A stretch of 64,000 bases of DNA from contig JAUHZO010000001.1 of assembly GCA_030425925.1 (NCBI GenBank), forward strand, positions 62,001-126,000, read 5' to 3'. This document shows positions 33,776 through 43,312 of the stretch, piece after piece (within the stretch, counting starts at the first letter, position 1; each line of letters starts with the position of its first letter). Below the pieces are notes generated by a model. That model searched no databases. It had not been told where the DNA came from and saw nothing but the letters and a program-made list of their open reading frames with translations. Both the position numbers and the translations under genes were made by a program. Source of the DNA: Alphaproteobacteria bacterium (GTDB lineage: Bacteria > Pseudomonadota > Alphaproteobacteria > Rhodobacterales > Rhodobacteraceae).

Positions 33776-34612
33776 ATGGCCAGGGAAGAAAGTGCGGGCA
33801 ATTCGGTTGTCGAAACCATCAAGACGGTGGTCTATGCCCTGCTGATCGCAGGCGTGTTCCGCACCCTGTTCTTTCAGCCGTTCTGGATTCCCTCCGGGTC
33901 GATGAAGGACACGCTGCTGATCGGCGATTTCCTGTTCGTCAACAAGATGGCCTATGGCTATTCCTACGCCTCCTGCCCCACCATCTACCTGCCGCAGGTC
34001 GGGCTGGACATCGACGCCGCCGACATCTGCGGCTTTCTCGATGGCGACAACCGCCGCTATCTGGGCGGCACGCCGCAGCGCGGCGACGTGGTGGTGTTCC
34101 GCCACCCGGTGACGGGCCGCGACTTCATCAAGCGGCTGGTCGGCCTGCCGGGAGAGCGCATCCAGGTGCGCAACGGCGTGCTGCACATCAACGACGCGCC
34201 GGTAGAGATGGCCGCCGACGGCAGCTTCGTGGAAACCGCCGCGCCGCAGGGCCCGCAGCGCCTGCGCCCGCGCTGCCAGAACGGCCCGGTGGGCGATGGC
34301 GGGCAATGCGTCAAGGAGAAGTTCGTCGAAACCCTGCCCGGCGGCACCACCCATTCGGTGCTGAACATCGCCAGCCAGGGCTCGGACAACACGCCGGTCT
34401 ACACCGTGCCCGAGGGGCATTACTTCTTCATGGGGGACAACCGCGACAACTCCTCCGACAGCCGCGTGCCCAACATCGCCGGCGGTGTGGGCTTTGTCCC
34501 GTATGAAAACCTCGTGGGCCGGGCGGACCGGGTGATGTTCTCGTCCGCGGGCCGGTCGATGCTGTTCTTCTGGACCTGGCGCGGGGATCGTTTCTTCAAG
34601 AAGGTCGAATGA
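33776..34612 (+). CDS. lepB: Signal peptidase I
   Basis: A 278-residue membrane-bound serine protease with one N-terminal helix (about 12-34). The catalytic dyad is S42 ([11 protein letters not shown]) and K119 ([11 protein letters not shown]). [15 protein letters not shown] is box E. It removes signal peptides on the periplasmic face. It overlaps rnc by 4 bp (ATGA), the conserved lepB-rnc-era order. Confidence 0.96.
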   Translation: MAREESAGNSVVETIKTVVYALLIAGVFRTLFFQPFWIPSGSMKDTLLIGDFLFVNKMAYGYSYASCPTIYLPQVGLDIDAADICGFLDGDNRRYLGGTPQRGDVVVFRHPVTGRDFIKRLVGLPGERIQVRNGVLHINDAPVEMAADGSFVETAAPQGPQRLRPRCQNGPVGDGGQCVKEKFVETLPGGTTHSVLNIASQGSDNTPVYTVPEGHYFFMGDNRDNSSDSRVPNIAGGVGFVPYENLVGRADRVMFSSAGRSMLFFWTWRGDRFFKKVE

Positions 34613-35292
34613 AGCTGTCAGCCGAGCTTTCCGCCCTGCAGGACCGGCTGGGGCACGACTTTGCCCGGCCCGACCTTTTGCGCCGCGCGGTGACGCATGC
34701 CTCCATGTCCGGACCGGGGCGGGCCGACAACCAGCGGCTGGAATTCCTGGGCGACCGCGTGCTGGGCCTCGTGATGGCCGAGGCGCTGCTGGACGAAGAC
34801 CGCGCCGCCACCGAAGGCCAGCTGGCCCCACGCTACAACGCACTGGTGCGCAAGGAAACCTGCGCCGATGTCGCGCGCGAGGTGGGGCTGGGCGACGCGC
34901 TGAAACTGGGCCGGTCGGAACAGATGTCGGGCGGACGGCGCAAGCAGGCGCTCCTGGGCGACGCGATGGAGGCGGTGATCGCCGCCGTCTACCTTGACGC
35001 AGGGTTCGAGGCGGCGCGCGGCTTTGTCCTGCGGCTTTGGGGGGATCGGATCGCGGCGGTCGAGGAAGACGCCAAGGACGCCAAGACCGCGCTTCAGGAA
35101 TGGGCCCAGGCCCGCGGCCTGCCCCCCCCCGCCTATGTCCAGACCGCCCGCTCCGGCCCCGACCACGCGCCGGTCTTCACCATCGAGGCCCGCCTCTCCA
35201 CCGGCCAGACCGCCACCGCCACGGCGGGCAACAAGCGCATGGCTGAACAGGAAGCGGCGAAGGCGTTGCTCGCCCGGTTGCCGGAGGCATGA
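34609..35292 (+). CDS. rnc: Ribonuclease III
   Basis: A 227-residue dsRNA endonuclease. The RNase III signature [15 protein letters not shown] carries E45 and D49. The second acidic pair lies in [18 protein letters not shown]-terminal dsRNA-binding domain (about 155-225) ends [18 protein letters not shown]. It processes rRNA and antisense duplexes. In this block it is followed by a transporter gene rather than directly by era. Confidence 0.96.
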   Translation: MKLSAELSALQDRLGHDFARPDLLRRAVTHASMSGPGRADNQRLEFLGDRVLGLVMAEALLDEDRAATEGQLAPRYNALVRKETCADVAREVGLGDALKLGRSEQMSGGRRKQALLGDAMEAVIAAVYLDAGFEAARGFVLRLWGDRIAAVEEDAKDAKTALQEWAQARGLPPPAYVQTARSGPDHAPVFTIEARLSTGQTATATAGNKRMAEQEAAKALLARLPEA

Positions 35293-35422
35293 CGCCCCCG
35301 CGCCGGTCCGTCGACGACGGCGTGGCGGCGGTGCGCTCGCCGCTGCCAAACCACGATCCGCAAAGCCGATTTCCACAGGCCTACCCGTTTCATGGCGCCC
35401 TCAGGCAGCACGGCCTCGGCAT

Positions 35423-36325
35423 ATGACCGAAAACCTCCGCGGCGCCCTCTTCATGATCCTCGCCATGCTGGGCTTCGGCCTCGAAGACGCGTTCTTCAAG
35501 GCGGCCACCGCCACCGGCGGCGTCACCGCCGGCATGGGCACCGTGCAGTTCGGCCTGCTGGCCATGGCGCTCTACGCGCTCTACGCCCGCGTCCGGGGCG
35601 TGCCGGTCTGGACGACGGCCTATCTGAAACCCGGCCTCTTGATCCGCACCGGGTTCGAGATCACCGGGCGGCTCTTCTTTGCGCTCAGCCTGGCCTACAC
35701 GCCGCTGTCGACCACCTCGGCCATCCTGCAGGCCGCGCCGCTGGTGGTCATGCTGGGGGCCGCGCTGGTGCTGGGCGAACGCATCGGCCCGCGCCGCTGG
35801 GCGGCCATGGCGGTGGGTTTTGCCGGCGTGCTGCTGATCGTGCGGCCGTCGCCCGCGGGGCTGGAGGCCAACGCGTTCCTTGCGCTTCTGGGCATGATCG
35901 GCTTTGCGGGCCGCGACCTGGCCACCCGCGCCGCCCCCGCCAGCGTGCACACCGCGCAACTGGGCGTTCTGGGCTTTGCCGTGGTCACCGCGGCAGGCCT
36001 CGTGATCCTGGCCTTCGAACCCGGCCCGCCCGCGCTCCCCGACCGCACCGCCGCGCTGCTGCTCACCGGCACAGCCCTGTGCGGCGTGCTGGGCTACACC
36101 GCCATGACCTTTGCCATGCGCACCGGCGAAATCGGCGTTGTCGCACCGTTCCGCTATTTCCGCCTCATCGTCGCGCTGATCCTCGCCTGCACGCTCTTCG
36201 GCGAACGCCCCGATGCGCTGACGCTGACCGGGGCCGCGCTGATCGTCTCCGCCGGGATCTACGCGCTGATCCGCGACGCCGGGGCTGGTGCGCGCGCGCG
36301 ATCCGCGCTACACCGCCGCCCCTGA
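35423..36325 (+). CDS. DMT-superfamily (EamA) transporter
   Basis: A 300-residue membrane protein with ten helices in two EamA halves. The first half has MILAMLGFGLEDAFFKAAT and SLAYTPLSTTSAILQAAPL before the first loop; the second ends RYFRLIVALILACTLFGERPDALTLTGAALIV. ATG at 35423 is chosen as the first Met before the helix. The substrate is not predictable. It is inserted between rnc and era, and ends 13 bp before era. Confidence 0.87.
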   Translation: MTENLRGALFMILAMLGFGLEDAFFKAATATGGVTAGMGTVQFGLLAMALYALYARVRGVPVWTTAYLKPGLLIRTGFEITGRLFFALSLAYTPLSTTSAILQAAPLVVMLGAALVLGERIGPRRWAAMAVGFAGVLLIVRPSPAGLEANAFLALLGMIGFAGRDLATRAAPASVHTAQLGVLGFAVVTAAGLVILAFEPGPPALPDRTAALLLTGTALCGVLGYTAMTFAMRTGEIGVVAPFRYFRLIVALILACTLFGERPDALTLTGAALIVSAGIYALIRDAGAGARARSALHRRP

Positions 36326-36338
36326 ACACGAGGCATCC

Positions 36339-37247
36339 ATGAGCACACGCGCCGGTTTCATCGCCCTGATCGGAGAGCCCAACGCGGGCAAGTCCACGCT
36401 GCTGAACCGCATGGTCGGCGCCAAGGTCTCCATCGTCACACACAAGGTGCAGACGACGCGCGCCCGCATCCGCGGCGTGGCGCTGCAGGGCGACAGCCAG
36501 CTGATCTTTGTCGACACGCCGGGCCTGTTCCGCCCGCGCCGCAGGCTGGATCGCGCCATGGTCGCCGCCGCCTGGGGCGGGGCCGCCGATGCCGACATCA
36601 CCGTGCTGCTGATCGAGGCGCATCGCGGCATGACCGACGGGGTGGAGCGGATCCTCGACGGGCTCACCGACCTGCCCGACAGCCACCGCATCGTGCTGGC
36701 GATCAACAAGATCGACCGCGTCGAGGCGCCGGTGCTGCTGGACCTCACGCAGAAGATGAACGACCGCCACGGCTTCGAACGCACCTTCCTGATCTCGGCC
36801 GAAAAGGGCTTTGGCTGCGACGATCTCAAGGCCTGGCTGGCGGGCGAACTGCCCGAAGGCCCCTGGCTCTACCCCGAAGACCAGATCGCCGATCTGCCGC
36901 TCCGGATGCTCGCCGCCGAGATGACGCGCGAAAAGCTGACCCTGCGCCTGCACCAGGAACTGCCCTACCAGCTGACCGTGGAAACCGAACGCTGGGAGGA
37001 ACGCGACGACGGCTCCGCCAGGATCGACCAGGTGGTCTATGTCGCGCGCGACGGGCACAAGGGCATCGTGCTGGGCAACCGGGGCGAGACGGTCAAGGCA
37101 ATCTCCAAGGCCGCCCGCGAAGAACTGGAAGAGTTCCTCGGCCGCCGCATCCATCTCTTTGTCCAGGTCAAGGTGCGGCCGAAATGGCTCGACGAGGCGG
37201 AACGCTACAGCGAGATGGGCCTCAACTTCCGCGACGGCGACGGATAA
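36339..37247 (+). CDS. era: GTPase Era
   Basis: A 302-residue GTPase for 30S subunit maturation. G1 is GEPNAGKST (12-20), G3 FVDTPG and G4 NKID. The C-terminal KH domain shows HKGIVLGNRGETVKAI, the GXXG RNA-binding loop. ATG at 36339 was chosen; a longer reading overlaps the transporter gene and adds unrelated residues. Downstream is a GGTATTT-type repeat on the other strand. Confidence 0.97.
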   Translation: MSTRAGFIALIGEPNAGKSTLLNRMVGAKVSIVTHKVQTTRARIRGVALQGDSQLIFVDTPGLFRPRRRLDRAMVAAAWGGAADADITVLLIEAHRGMTDGVERILDGLTDLPDSHRIVLAINKIDRVEAPVLLDLTQKMNDRHGFERTFLISAEKGFGCDDLKAWLAGELPEGPWLYPEDQIADLPLRMLAAEMTREKLTLRLHQELPYQLTVETERWEERDDGSARIDQVVYVARDGHKGIVLGNRGETVKAISKAAREELEEFLGRRIHLFVQVKVRPKWLDEAERYSEMGLNFRDGDG

Positions 37248-37260
37248 AGCGCATTGCATG

Positions 37261-37285
37261 CTTCTTCTTGGCAGAAATACCCCCC
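37261..37285 (-). repeat. GGTATTT...CCAAGAAGAAG repeat, copy 2
   Basis: On the minus strand it reads GGGGTATTTCTGCCAAGAAG plus AAG. It is the only copy on the minus strand and lies 13 bp after the era stop. Confidence 0.7.
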
Positions 37286-37340
37286 ACACCCGCCGCCGGC
37301 CGCGCCGCGGCAACCGCATCGCGCGCAAGCCCGCCACATC

Positions 37341-37673
37341 ATGCCCCGCCTGACCACCCGCTTCTGGGTCGATGCCTATCGCGCGCGGCTGCGCCTGCAC
37401 GACATCCCGGCCTTCGTCACCGCCCATGGCGATGACGATGCCGGTGCGGTGATCGTCAAGCAATCCCCGCTCGACGGCACCGCGCGGGCCTTCACCCGCG
37501 GCTTCGACCTGACCACCGGCGCGCGGCGCTGGCAGGTCCTGGCCGAAGGCCCCGAGGCCGAGGTCGATGCCGCCATCAACCGCCAGAAGGGCTTCGATCC
37601 CGATCTCTGGGTGATCGAGGTCGAAGACCGCGCGGGCCGCCACCTCCTGGATCAGGACGGGCTCAGGGACTGA
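37341..37673 (+). CDS. DUF1491-family protein
   Basis: A 110-residue soluble protein. [23 protein letters not shown] and [17 protein letters not shown], then the C-terminal [23 protein letters not shown], are typical of DUF1491, a small family found almost only in alphaproteobacteria. No function is known. Its position between era and recO is conserved in Rhodobacterales, so it probably belongs to the same transcript. Confidence 0.82.
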   Translation: MPRLTTRFWVDAYRARLRLHDIPAFVTAHGDDDAGAVIVKQSPLDGTARAFTRGFDLTTGARRWQVLAEGPEAEVDAAINRQKGFDPDLWVIEVEDRAGRHLLDQDGLRD

Positions 37674-37785
37674 GCGCATCTGCGGGACGGCGGGCGGGGC
37701 GATCCGCGGCCCGTCAGGGCCTGCGGGAGCGCCGTCCCGCCGTCCCCCCTTGCCATCCAGCCCGGTTCCGCGCAGCCTGCGCGGC

Positions 37786-38520
37786 ATGGACTGGCGCGAT
37801 ACCGGGATTCTGCTTTCCACCCGCAAACACGGCGAGACCGCGTTGATCCTCGACGTGTTCACGCCGCAGCACGGGCGTCACGCCGGCGTGCTGCGCGGCG
37901 GCACCTCGCGCAGGCTGGCCCCGCATCTGCAACCCGGGGCGCAGCTCGACCTGACCTGGCGCGCCCGGCTCGAGGACCATATCGGCAGCTTCGCCATGGA
38001 GCCGCAGCGCTCGCGCGCCGCCGCCGCCATGGGCGACCGCACGGCGCTGGCCGGGCTCAGCGCCGTGGTGGCCATGATCGGCTACTGCCTGCCCGAACGC
38101 GAACCGCTGCCGGCGCTGTACGCCCGCACCGAACGGCTGCTCGACCTGCTGCCGGAAACCGATCTCTGGCCGCTGGCCTATCTGCGCTGGGAACTGGCGC
38201 TGCTGGACGATCTGGGCTTCGGGCTCGACCTGTCCGCCTGCGCGGTGACCGGTGCCACCCGCGACCTTGCCTATGTCTCGCCGAAATCCGGCCGCGCGGT
38301 GTCCAGCCAGGGCGCGGGCGACTGGGCGCCGCGGCTCCTGCCGCTGCCGCCGGTGCTGCTGGGCCGCGGCGCGGCGTCGGATGCCGAGATCGTCACGGCC
38401 CTGGCCACCACCGGGCATTTCCTGCAGCACCACCTGGCCGCGCAATCCCCGGACCGTCCGCTGCCCGCCGCCCGGGCGGGTTTTGTCGACCGGCTCAGCC
38501 GTCGTGAGGCGCGGCCCTGA
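37786..38520 (+). CDS. recO: DNA repair protein RecO
   Basis: A 244-residue recombination mediator. The N-terminal OB-fold is [25 protein letters not shown]. The helical middle contains [12 protein letters not shown] and [22 protein letters not shown]. The zinc-binding cysteines of some RecO proteins are mostly absent. It helps load RecA onto SSB-coated DNA together with RecR. Its last 26 bp overlap the convergent META-domain gene. Confidence 0.92.
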   Translation: MDWRDTGILLSTRKHGETALILDVFTPQHGRHAGVLRGGTSRRLAPHLQPGAQLDLTWRARLEDHIGSFAMEPQRSRAAAAMGDRTALAGLSAVVAMIGYCLPEREPLPALYARTERLLDLLPETDLWPLAYLRWELALLDDLGFGLDLSACAVTGATRDLAYVSPKSGRAVSSQGAGDWAPRLLPLPPVLLGRGAASDAEIVTALATTGHFLQHHLAAQSPDRPLPAARAGFVDRLSRREARP

Positions 38521-38893
38521 ACACCATCTCCCGGCCCGCCTCGGTGGACAGGATCAGCGTGCTGCCGGCGATCTCGGCCAGCCGCATGGTTGCCAGCGCC
38601 GACAGAAACGCGGTTTCCTGCGCCAGGTCCGGGCAGGCCATGCGCGTCGCGCCGATCGGGCCCAGTTCGAACCAGGGATAGGGCGCGCTCTGGGTCGCAA
38701 AGAACCGGTTGCAGGGGGCCTGCCCGGTGACCGCGCCATCGGGGCCAAAGCGGATCTCGGCCCGCGCCCCGAACGCCTCGCCATCCAGGCTTTCCAGAAC
38801 CCAGACCCGGTCGGCCGCGCCATAGGCGGTCAGTGTCTCGTCCGCGGCGCAGGCTCCGGCCAGAAGCGCCATGCCCAGAACAATCATGCGCAT
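38495..38893 (-). CDS. META/HslJ-like lipoprotein
   Basis: A 132-residue lipoprotein. The lipobox LLAGAC puts the modified cysteine at residue 15. [33 protein letters not shown] and [16 protein letters not shown] follow the META/HslJ pattern (N-x-F and MACP segments). HslJ relatives are linked to outer-membrane and drug tolerance, but the function is not known. It runs convergent to recO with a 26-bp coding overlap. Confidence 0.8.
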   Translation of the reverse strand: MRMIVLGMALLAGACAADETLTAYGAADRVWVLESLDGEAFGARAEIRFGPDGAVTGQAPCNRFFATQSAPYPWFELGPIGATRMACPDLAQETAFLSALATMRLAEIAGSTLILSTEAGREMVFRAAPHDG

Positions 38894-39031
38894 CCTGTCT
38901 CCTCACGGCCCTCCGCGCCTGCCATACTCGTAGCCCGGATCCCGCGCCGTGCCAAGGCACCCCTGGCGCACAGGGGCGTGAACGCCGCAGGTCCCTTCCC
39001 CGCCGGGACAAAGCGCGCTAGGACGGGGCCG

Positions 39032-39694
39032 ATGATGTGGACCCTGCCCAACCTGCTGACCATCGCGCGACTGCTCGCCGCGCCGGGCCTTGCGCTGGCC
39101 TTCCTGCTGCTGCCGCGCCCGGCGGCGGACTGGACGGCGCTGGCGCTGTTCCTGGCCGCCGCGGCCACCGACTGGCTGGACGGGCGGCTGGCGCGGGCCT
39201 GGCAGGCACAGTCGCGGCTGGGCACGATGCTCGACCCCATCGCCGACAAGGCCATGGTGGCGCTGGCGCTGCTGACGCTGATGGCGGTCTCGTCGCTGTC
39301 GCCCTGGCTGCTCTTGCCCGCCGCGCTGATCCTGCTGCGCGAGGTCTTTGTCTCGGGCCTGCGCGAATTCCTGGGCGACACCGCCGGCATGCTGCGGGTG
39401 ACGCGGCTGGCCAAGTGGAAGACCAGCGCGCAGATGACCGCCATCGCGGTGCTGTTTGCGCACGGGCTGTTCGAGCATTATGTCGGCATGGGAGCGTGGG
39501 GCATGGACCGGGCGCTGTTCGACGACATCCTGGCGCGCCGGGTCGACGACCTGCAGGGCCTGCGCTGGAAACATGCCGGGATGATCGCGGCGGGCCAGGC
39601 CGGGCTGGCGCTGATCTGGATCGCCGCGGCGCTGACGCTGATCACCGGCTGGGATTACCTGCAAAAGGCCTGGCCGCATCTGAAGGAGGAATGA
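39032..39694 (+). CDS. pgsA: CDP-diacylglycerol-glycerol-3-phosphate phosphatidyltransferase
   Basis: A 220-residue CDP-alcohol phosphatidyltransferase that makes phosphatidylglycerol phosphate in the inner membrane. The full catalytic motif D-x2-D-G-x2-A-R-x8-G-x3-D-x3-D is visible in DWLDGRLARAW...GTMLDPIADK. TLPNLLTIARLLAAP is the usual N-terminus. It is first in the pgsA-moaD-moaE unit, conserved in Rhodobacterales. ATG at 39032 or 39035 could be used. Confidence 0.94.
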   Translation: MMWTLPNLLTIARLLAAPGLALAFLLLPRPAADWTALALFLAAAATDWLDGRLARAWQAQSRLGTMLDPIADKAMVALALLTLMAVSSLSPWLLLPAALILLREVFVSGLREFLGDTAGMLRVTRLAKWKTSAQMTAIAVLFAHGLFEHYVGMGAWGMDRALFDDILARRVDDLQGLRWKHAGMIAAGQAGLALIWIAAALTLITGWDYLQKAWPHLKEE

Positions 39695-39699
39695 CCGGG

Positions 39700-39945
39700 A
39701 TGGACGTGCTCTATTTCGCCTGGGTGCGCGAGCGCATCGGCCTGCCGCGCGAGCGGGTGGACACCAGCGCCGCCACCGTGGCCGATCTGGTGGCCGAACT
39801 CAGCGCCCGCGAAGAGCGCTATGCCGCGGCCTTCGCCGATCTGGCAGCGCTGCGCGTGGCGGTGGACCAGGAACTGGCGGATTTCGACGCGCCGCTGGCT
39901 GGCGTGCGCGAGGTGGCGTTCTTTCCGCCGATGACGGGAGGCTGA
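39700..39945 (+). CDS. moaD: Molybdopterin synthase small subunit
   Basis: An 81-residue ubiquitin-fold protein ending in the Gly-Gly tail (MTGG) that becomes the thiocarboxylate sulfur donor. VLYFAWVRERIGLPRE is the typical start. AAGGAGG at 39683-39689 is spaced well for ATG 39700; ATG at 39691 overlaps the pgsA stop but lies too close to the ribosome-binding site. Confidence 0.93.
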   Translation: MDVLYFAWVRERIGLPRERVDTSAATVADLVAELSAREERYAAAFADLAALRVAVDQELADFDAPLAGVREVAFFPPMTGG

Positions 39946-39950
39946 GGCAG

Positions 39951-40388
39951 ATGCGGATCGTGGTGCAGGCAGACCCGTTCGATTTCGGCGCCGAGGCCGC
40001 GGCTTTTGCCGAGGGCCGCGACGATCTGGGTGCGGTGGTGACCTTTACCGGCGTCGTGCGCGGCGACGCCGCACTGGAGCGCATGGAGATCGAGCATTAT
40101 CCCGGCATGACGGAAAAGGCGCTGGAACAGATCGCGGCCGAGGCGGTGCGCCGCTGGGATCTGGGCGACGTGCTGGTGATCCACCGCTACGGCCCGATGC
40201 GTCCGGGCGAACGCATCATGATGGTGGCCACCGCCGCGGCCCATCGCGAGGCCGCTTTCGACTCGGCGGCGTTCCTGATGGACTACCTGAAGTCCCGCGC
40301 CCCGTTCTGGAAGAAGGAACACGCCGCGGACGGCGACAGCTGGGTGGCGGCCAGGGCGGCCGACGAGGCGGCGCTGACGCGCTGGTAG
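39951..40388 (+). CDS. moaE: Molybdopterin synthase catalytic subunit
   Basis: A 145-residue MoaE. VVTFTGVVRGD and MEIEHYPGMTEKAL are the conserved N-terminal motifs. VIHRYGPMRPGE and DYLKSRAPFWKKE carry the Arg and Lys residues of the active site. It sits 5 bp after moaD. The pair forms the heterotetramer that converts cPMP to molybdopterin. Confidence 0.96.
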   Translation: MRIVVQADPFDFGAEAAAFAEGRDDLGAVVTFTGVVRGDAALERMEIEHYPGMTEKALEQIAAEAVRRWDLGDVLVIHRYGPMRPGERIMMVATAAAHREAAFDSAAFLMDYLKSRAPFWKKEHAADGDSWVAARAADEAALTRW

Positions 40389-40447
40389 CTTCCTTTGGCG
40401 CGCGCGCTTTGGTAAGAAAGTCTGACCACTGCCCGGGCGCGCCTGCC

Positions 40448-41215
40448 ATGCCGTTTCAGAAAGTCCAGTCCGAAAAGCTGTCTGCCGCCGTGATCACCCA
40501 GATCGAGCGGCTGATCCTGCGCGGCATCCTGCGGCCCGGAGAACGGCTGCCGTCCGAGCGCGATCTGGCGGACCGGATGGGGGTCTCGCGCCCGTCGCTG
40601 CGCGAGGCGATCGCCGATCTGCAGGCGCGCGGGCTGCTGGACAGCCGGGCGGGGGCGGGCATCTTCGTGACCGAGGTGCTGGGATCGGCCTTTTCCGGCG
40701 CGCTGATCCAGCTTTTTGCCAAACATGACGAGGCGGTGTTCGACTACCTGTCGTTTCGCCGCGACATGGAGGGGCTGGCGGCAGAGCGGGCGGCACGGCA
40801 CGGCACGGCATCGGATCTCGAACTGATCGACACGCTGTTCCGGCGCATGCAGGCCGCCCATGCCAAGCGCAACCCGGCGGACGAGGCGGCGCTGGATGCC
40901 GAGTTTCACCTCGCCATCATCGAGGCCAGCCACAATGTCATCATGCTGCACATGATGCGGTCGATGTACCAGCTGCTGCGCGAAGGCGTGTTCTACAACC
41001 GTCAGATCATGTTCCGTCAGCGCACCACCCGCGATGCGCTGCTGGACCAGCACGGAGCCATCAACGCCGCGCTGCAGCTGCGGGACGGCGCGGCGGCGCG
41101 GGCCGCGGTGGAACGGCATCTGAGCTATGTCGAAGAGGCGTTGCAGGCCGACCGGACCGCGGCGGCGCACGAGCAGGTGGCCCGTCAACGGCTGGAGCGC
41201 GCCGGGTCGCGCTGA
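40448..41215 (+). CDS. GntR-family regulator, FadR/FCD subfamily
   Basis: A 255-residue regulator. The winged-helix DNA-binding domain (about 15-75) has LRPGERLPSERDLADRMGVSRPSLREAI. The C-terminal FCD ligand domain (about 90-225) includes DAEFHLAIIEASHNVIMLHMM, with the His residues that bind metal and ligand in this family. Relatives often sense carboxylates and control adjacent catabolic genes. None is adjacent here, so its target is unknown. A double hairpin follows directly. Confidence 0.87.
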   Translation: MPFQKVQSEKLSAAVITQIERLILRGILRPGERLPSERDLADRMGVSRPSLREAIADLQARGLLDSRAGAGIFVTEVLGSAFSGALIQLFAKHDEAVFDYLSFRRDMEGLAAERAARHGTASDLELIDTLFRRMQAAHAKRNPADEAALDAEFHLAIIEASHNVIMLHMMRSMYQLLREGVFYNRQIMFRQRTTRDALLDQHGAINAALQLRDGAAARAAVERHLSYVEEALQADRTAAAHEQVARQRLERAGSR

Positions 41216-41217
41216 GC

Positions 41218-41280
41218 CCGAAGAGTTTTCGGACGAAAACTCTTCGGCGGCGGAAAAATCCTCGTCGAGGATTTTTCCGC
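41218..41280. repeat. Tandem double hairpin, copy 3
   Basis: A 14-bp perfect stem (41218-41231 with 41234-41247) and a 15-bp perfect stem (41250-41264 with 41266-41280) stand in tandem just after the FadR-type gene. The arms share nothing with the other copies, but the architecture is the same. Confidence 0.75.
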
Positions 41281-41303
41281 GCTTCCCCTCCGGGATGGAC
41301 AGG

Positions 41304-41334
41304 AAAAGGCCCGGGCGCGTGGGGCGCCCGGGCC
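41304..41334 (-). terminator. Intrinsic terminator of glnK-amtB
   Basis: On the minus strand an 11-bp perfect stem (GGCCCGGGCGC with GCGCCCGGGCC) is followed by TTTT, 30 bp after the amtB stop. Confidence 0.8.
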
Positions 41335-41363
41335 GGGGATACAAGGACCGACAGGGAGGAGGA

Positions 41364-42689
<1,326 letters not shown>

Positions 42690-42717
42690 ATCCGTTTCCC
42701 TTGATGTCTGGAGGGCG

Positions 42718-43056
42718 TCAGAGCGCGTCTGCGTCGGTTTCGCCGGTGCGCACCCGCACCGCCTGCAACACGTCGAGCACGAAGATCTTGCCGTCACCGA
42801 TCTTGCCGGTCTGGGCGGTGTTCACGATGGTTTCGACCACCTGGTCGGCCATGCCGGCGGCGACCACGATTTCCAGCTTGATCTTGGGCACGAAATTCAC
42901 CGCGTATTCCGCGCCGCGATAGATCTCGGTATGGCCCGATTGCGAGCCGAAGCCCTTGATTTCCGTTACCATCATGCCGCGCACGCCGATCGCGGTAAGC
43001 GCCTCGCGCACCTCCTCGAGCTTGAACGGCTTGATCGTCGCTATGATCAGTTTCAC
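42718..43056 (-). CDS. glnK: PII nitrogen regulatory protein GlnK
   Basis: A PII protein of exactly 112 residues, the family's standard size. Y51 in EIYRGAEYAVNF is the uridylylation site at the tip of the T-loop. GKIGDGKIFVLDVLQAVRVRTGE is the B/C-loop region. The start is GTG at 43056, with AAGGGGAT upstream on the minus strand; no ATG would give the right N-terminus (KLIIATIKPFKLEEV). It lies 28 bp before amtB and senses 2-oxoglutarate, ATP and ADP. Confidence 0.95.
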   Translation of the reverse strand: MKLIIATIKPFKLEEVREALTAIGVRGMMVTEIKGFGSQSGHTEIYRGAEYAVNFVPKIKLEIVVAAGMADQVVETIVNTAQTGKIGDGKIFVLDVLQAVRVRTGETDADAL

Positions 43057-43312
43057 CTGGATCCCCTTCGGTTCTGGCAGGAGGCATCCTGCATTTCGCA
43101 ACTGCAGCAAGCCGCGGAAGAGGGGGGCGGGGGAAGGTTCTGGCGGCATTTCCGCACCGGCATCGCGCAAAACTGCTCAAAATTAAGGCTTATCTCCCCA
43201 GATGCACACGAAACGGGCAAAATTATGAGCGGAACTCCGCGTGATGGCGTGTCAACATTCCCGGCAGATCAGGCTAGAGTGCGCGCAAACAAGAAAGTGG
43301 CGGGCAGCAGTC
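43057..43312. promoter_or_regulatory. Divergent control region, glnK-amtB / class A PBP
   Basis: A 256-bp intergenic region, AT-richer in its centre (AAAACTGCTCAAAATTAAGG). For the minus strand I saw no clear sigma-54 element or NtrC dyad. For the plus strand GTCAAC and TAGAGT near 43250-43280 are possible promoter parts. Nitrogen control of glnK-amtB is expected from the family but is not visible with confidence. Confidence 0.35.

Noticed and set aside
43057-43312. Sigma-54 promoter or NtrC site for glnK-amtB
   Set aside because: No TGGCAC-N5-TTGC element or clear GCAC...GTGC dyad was found on the minus strand. Alphaproteobacterial NtrC sites can be degenerate, so regulation itself is not excluded.
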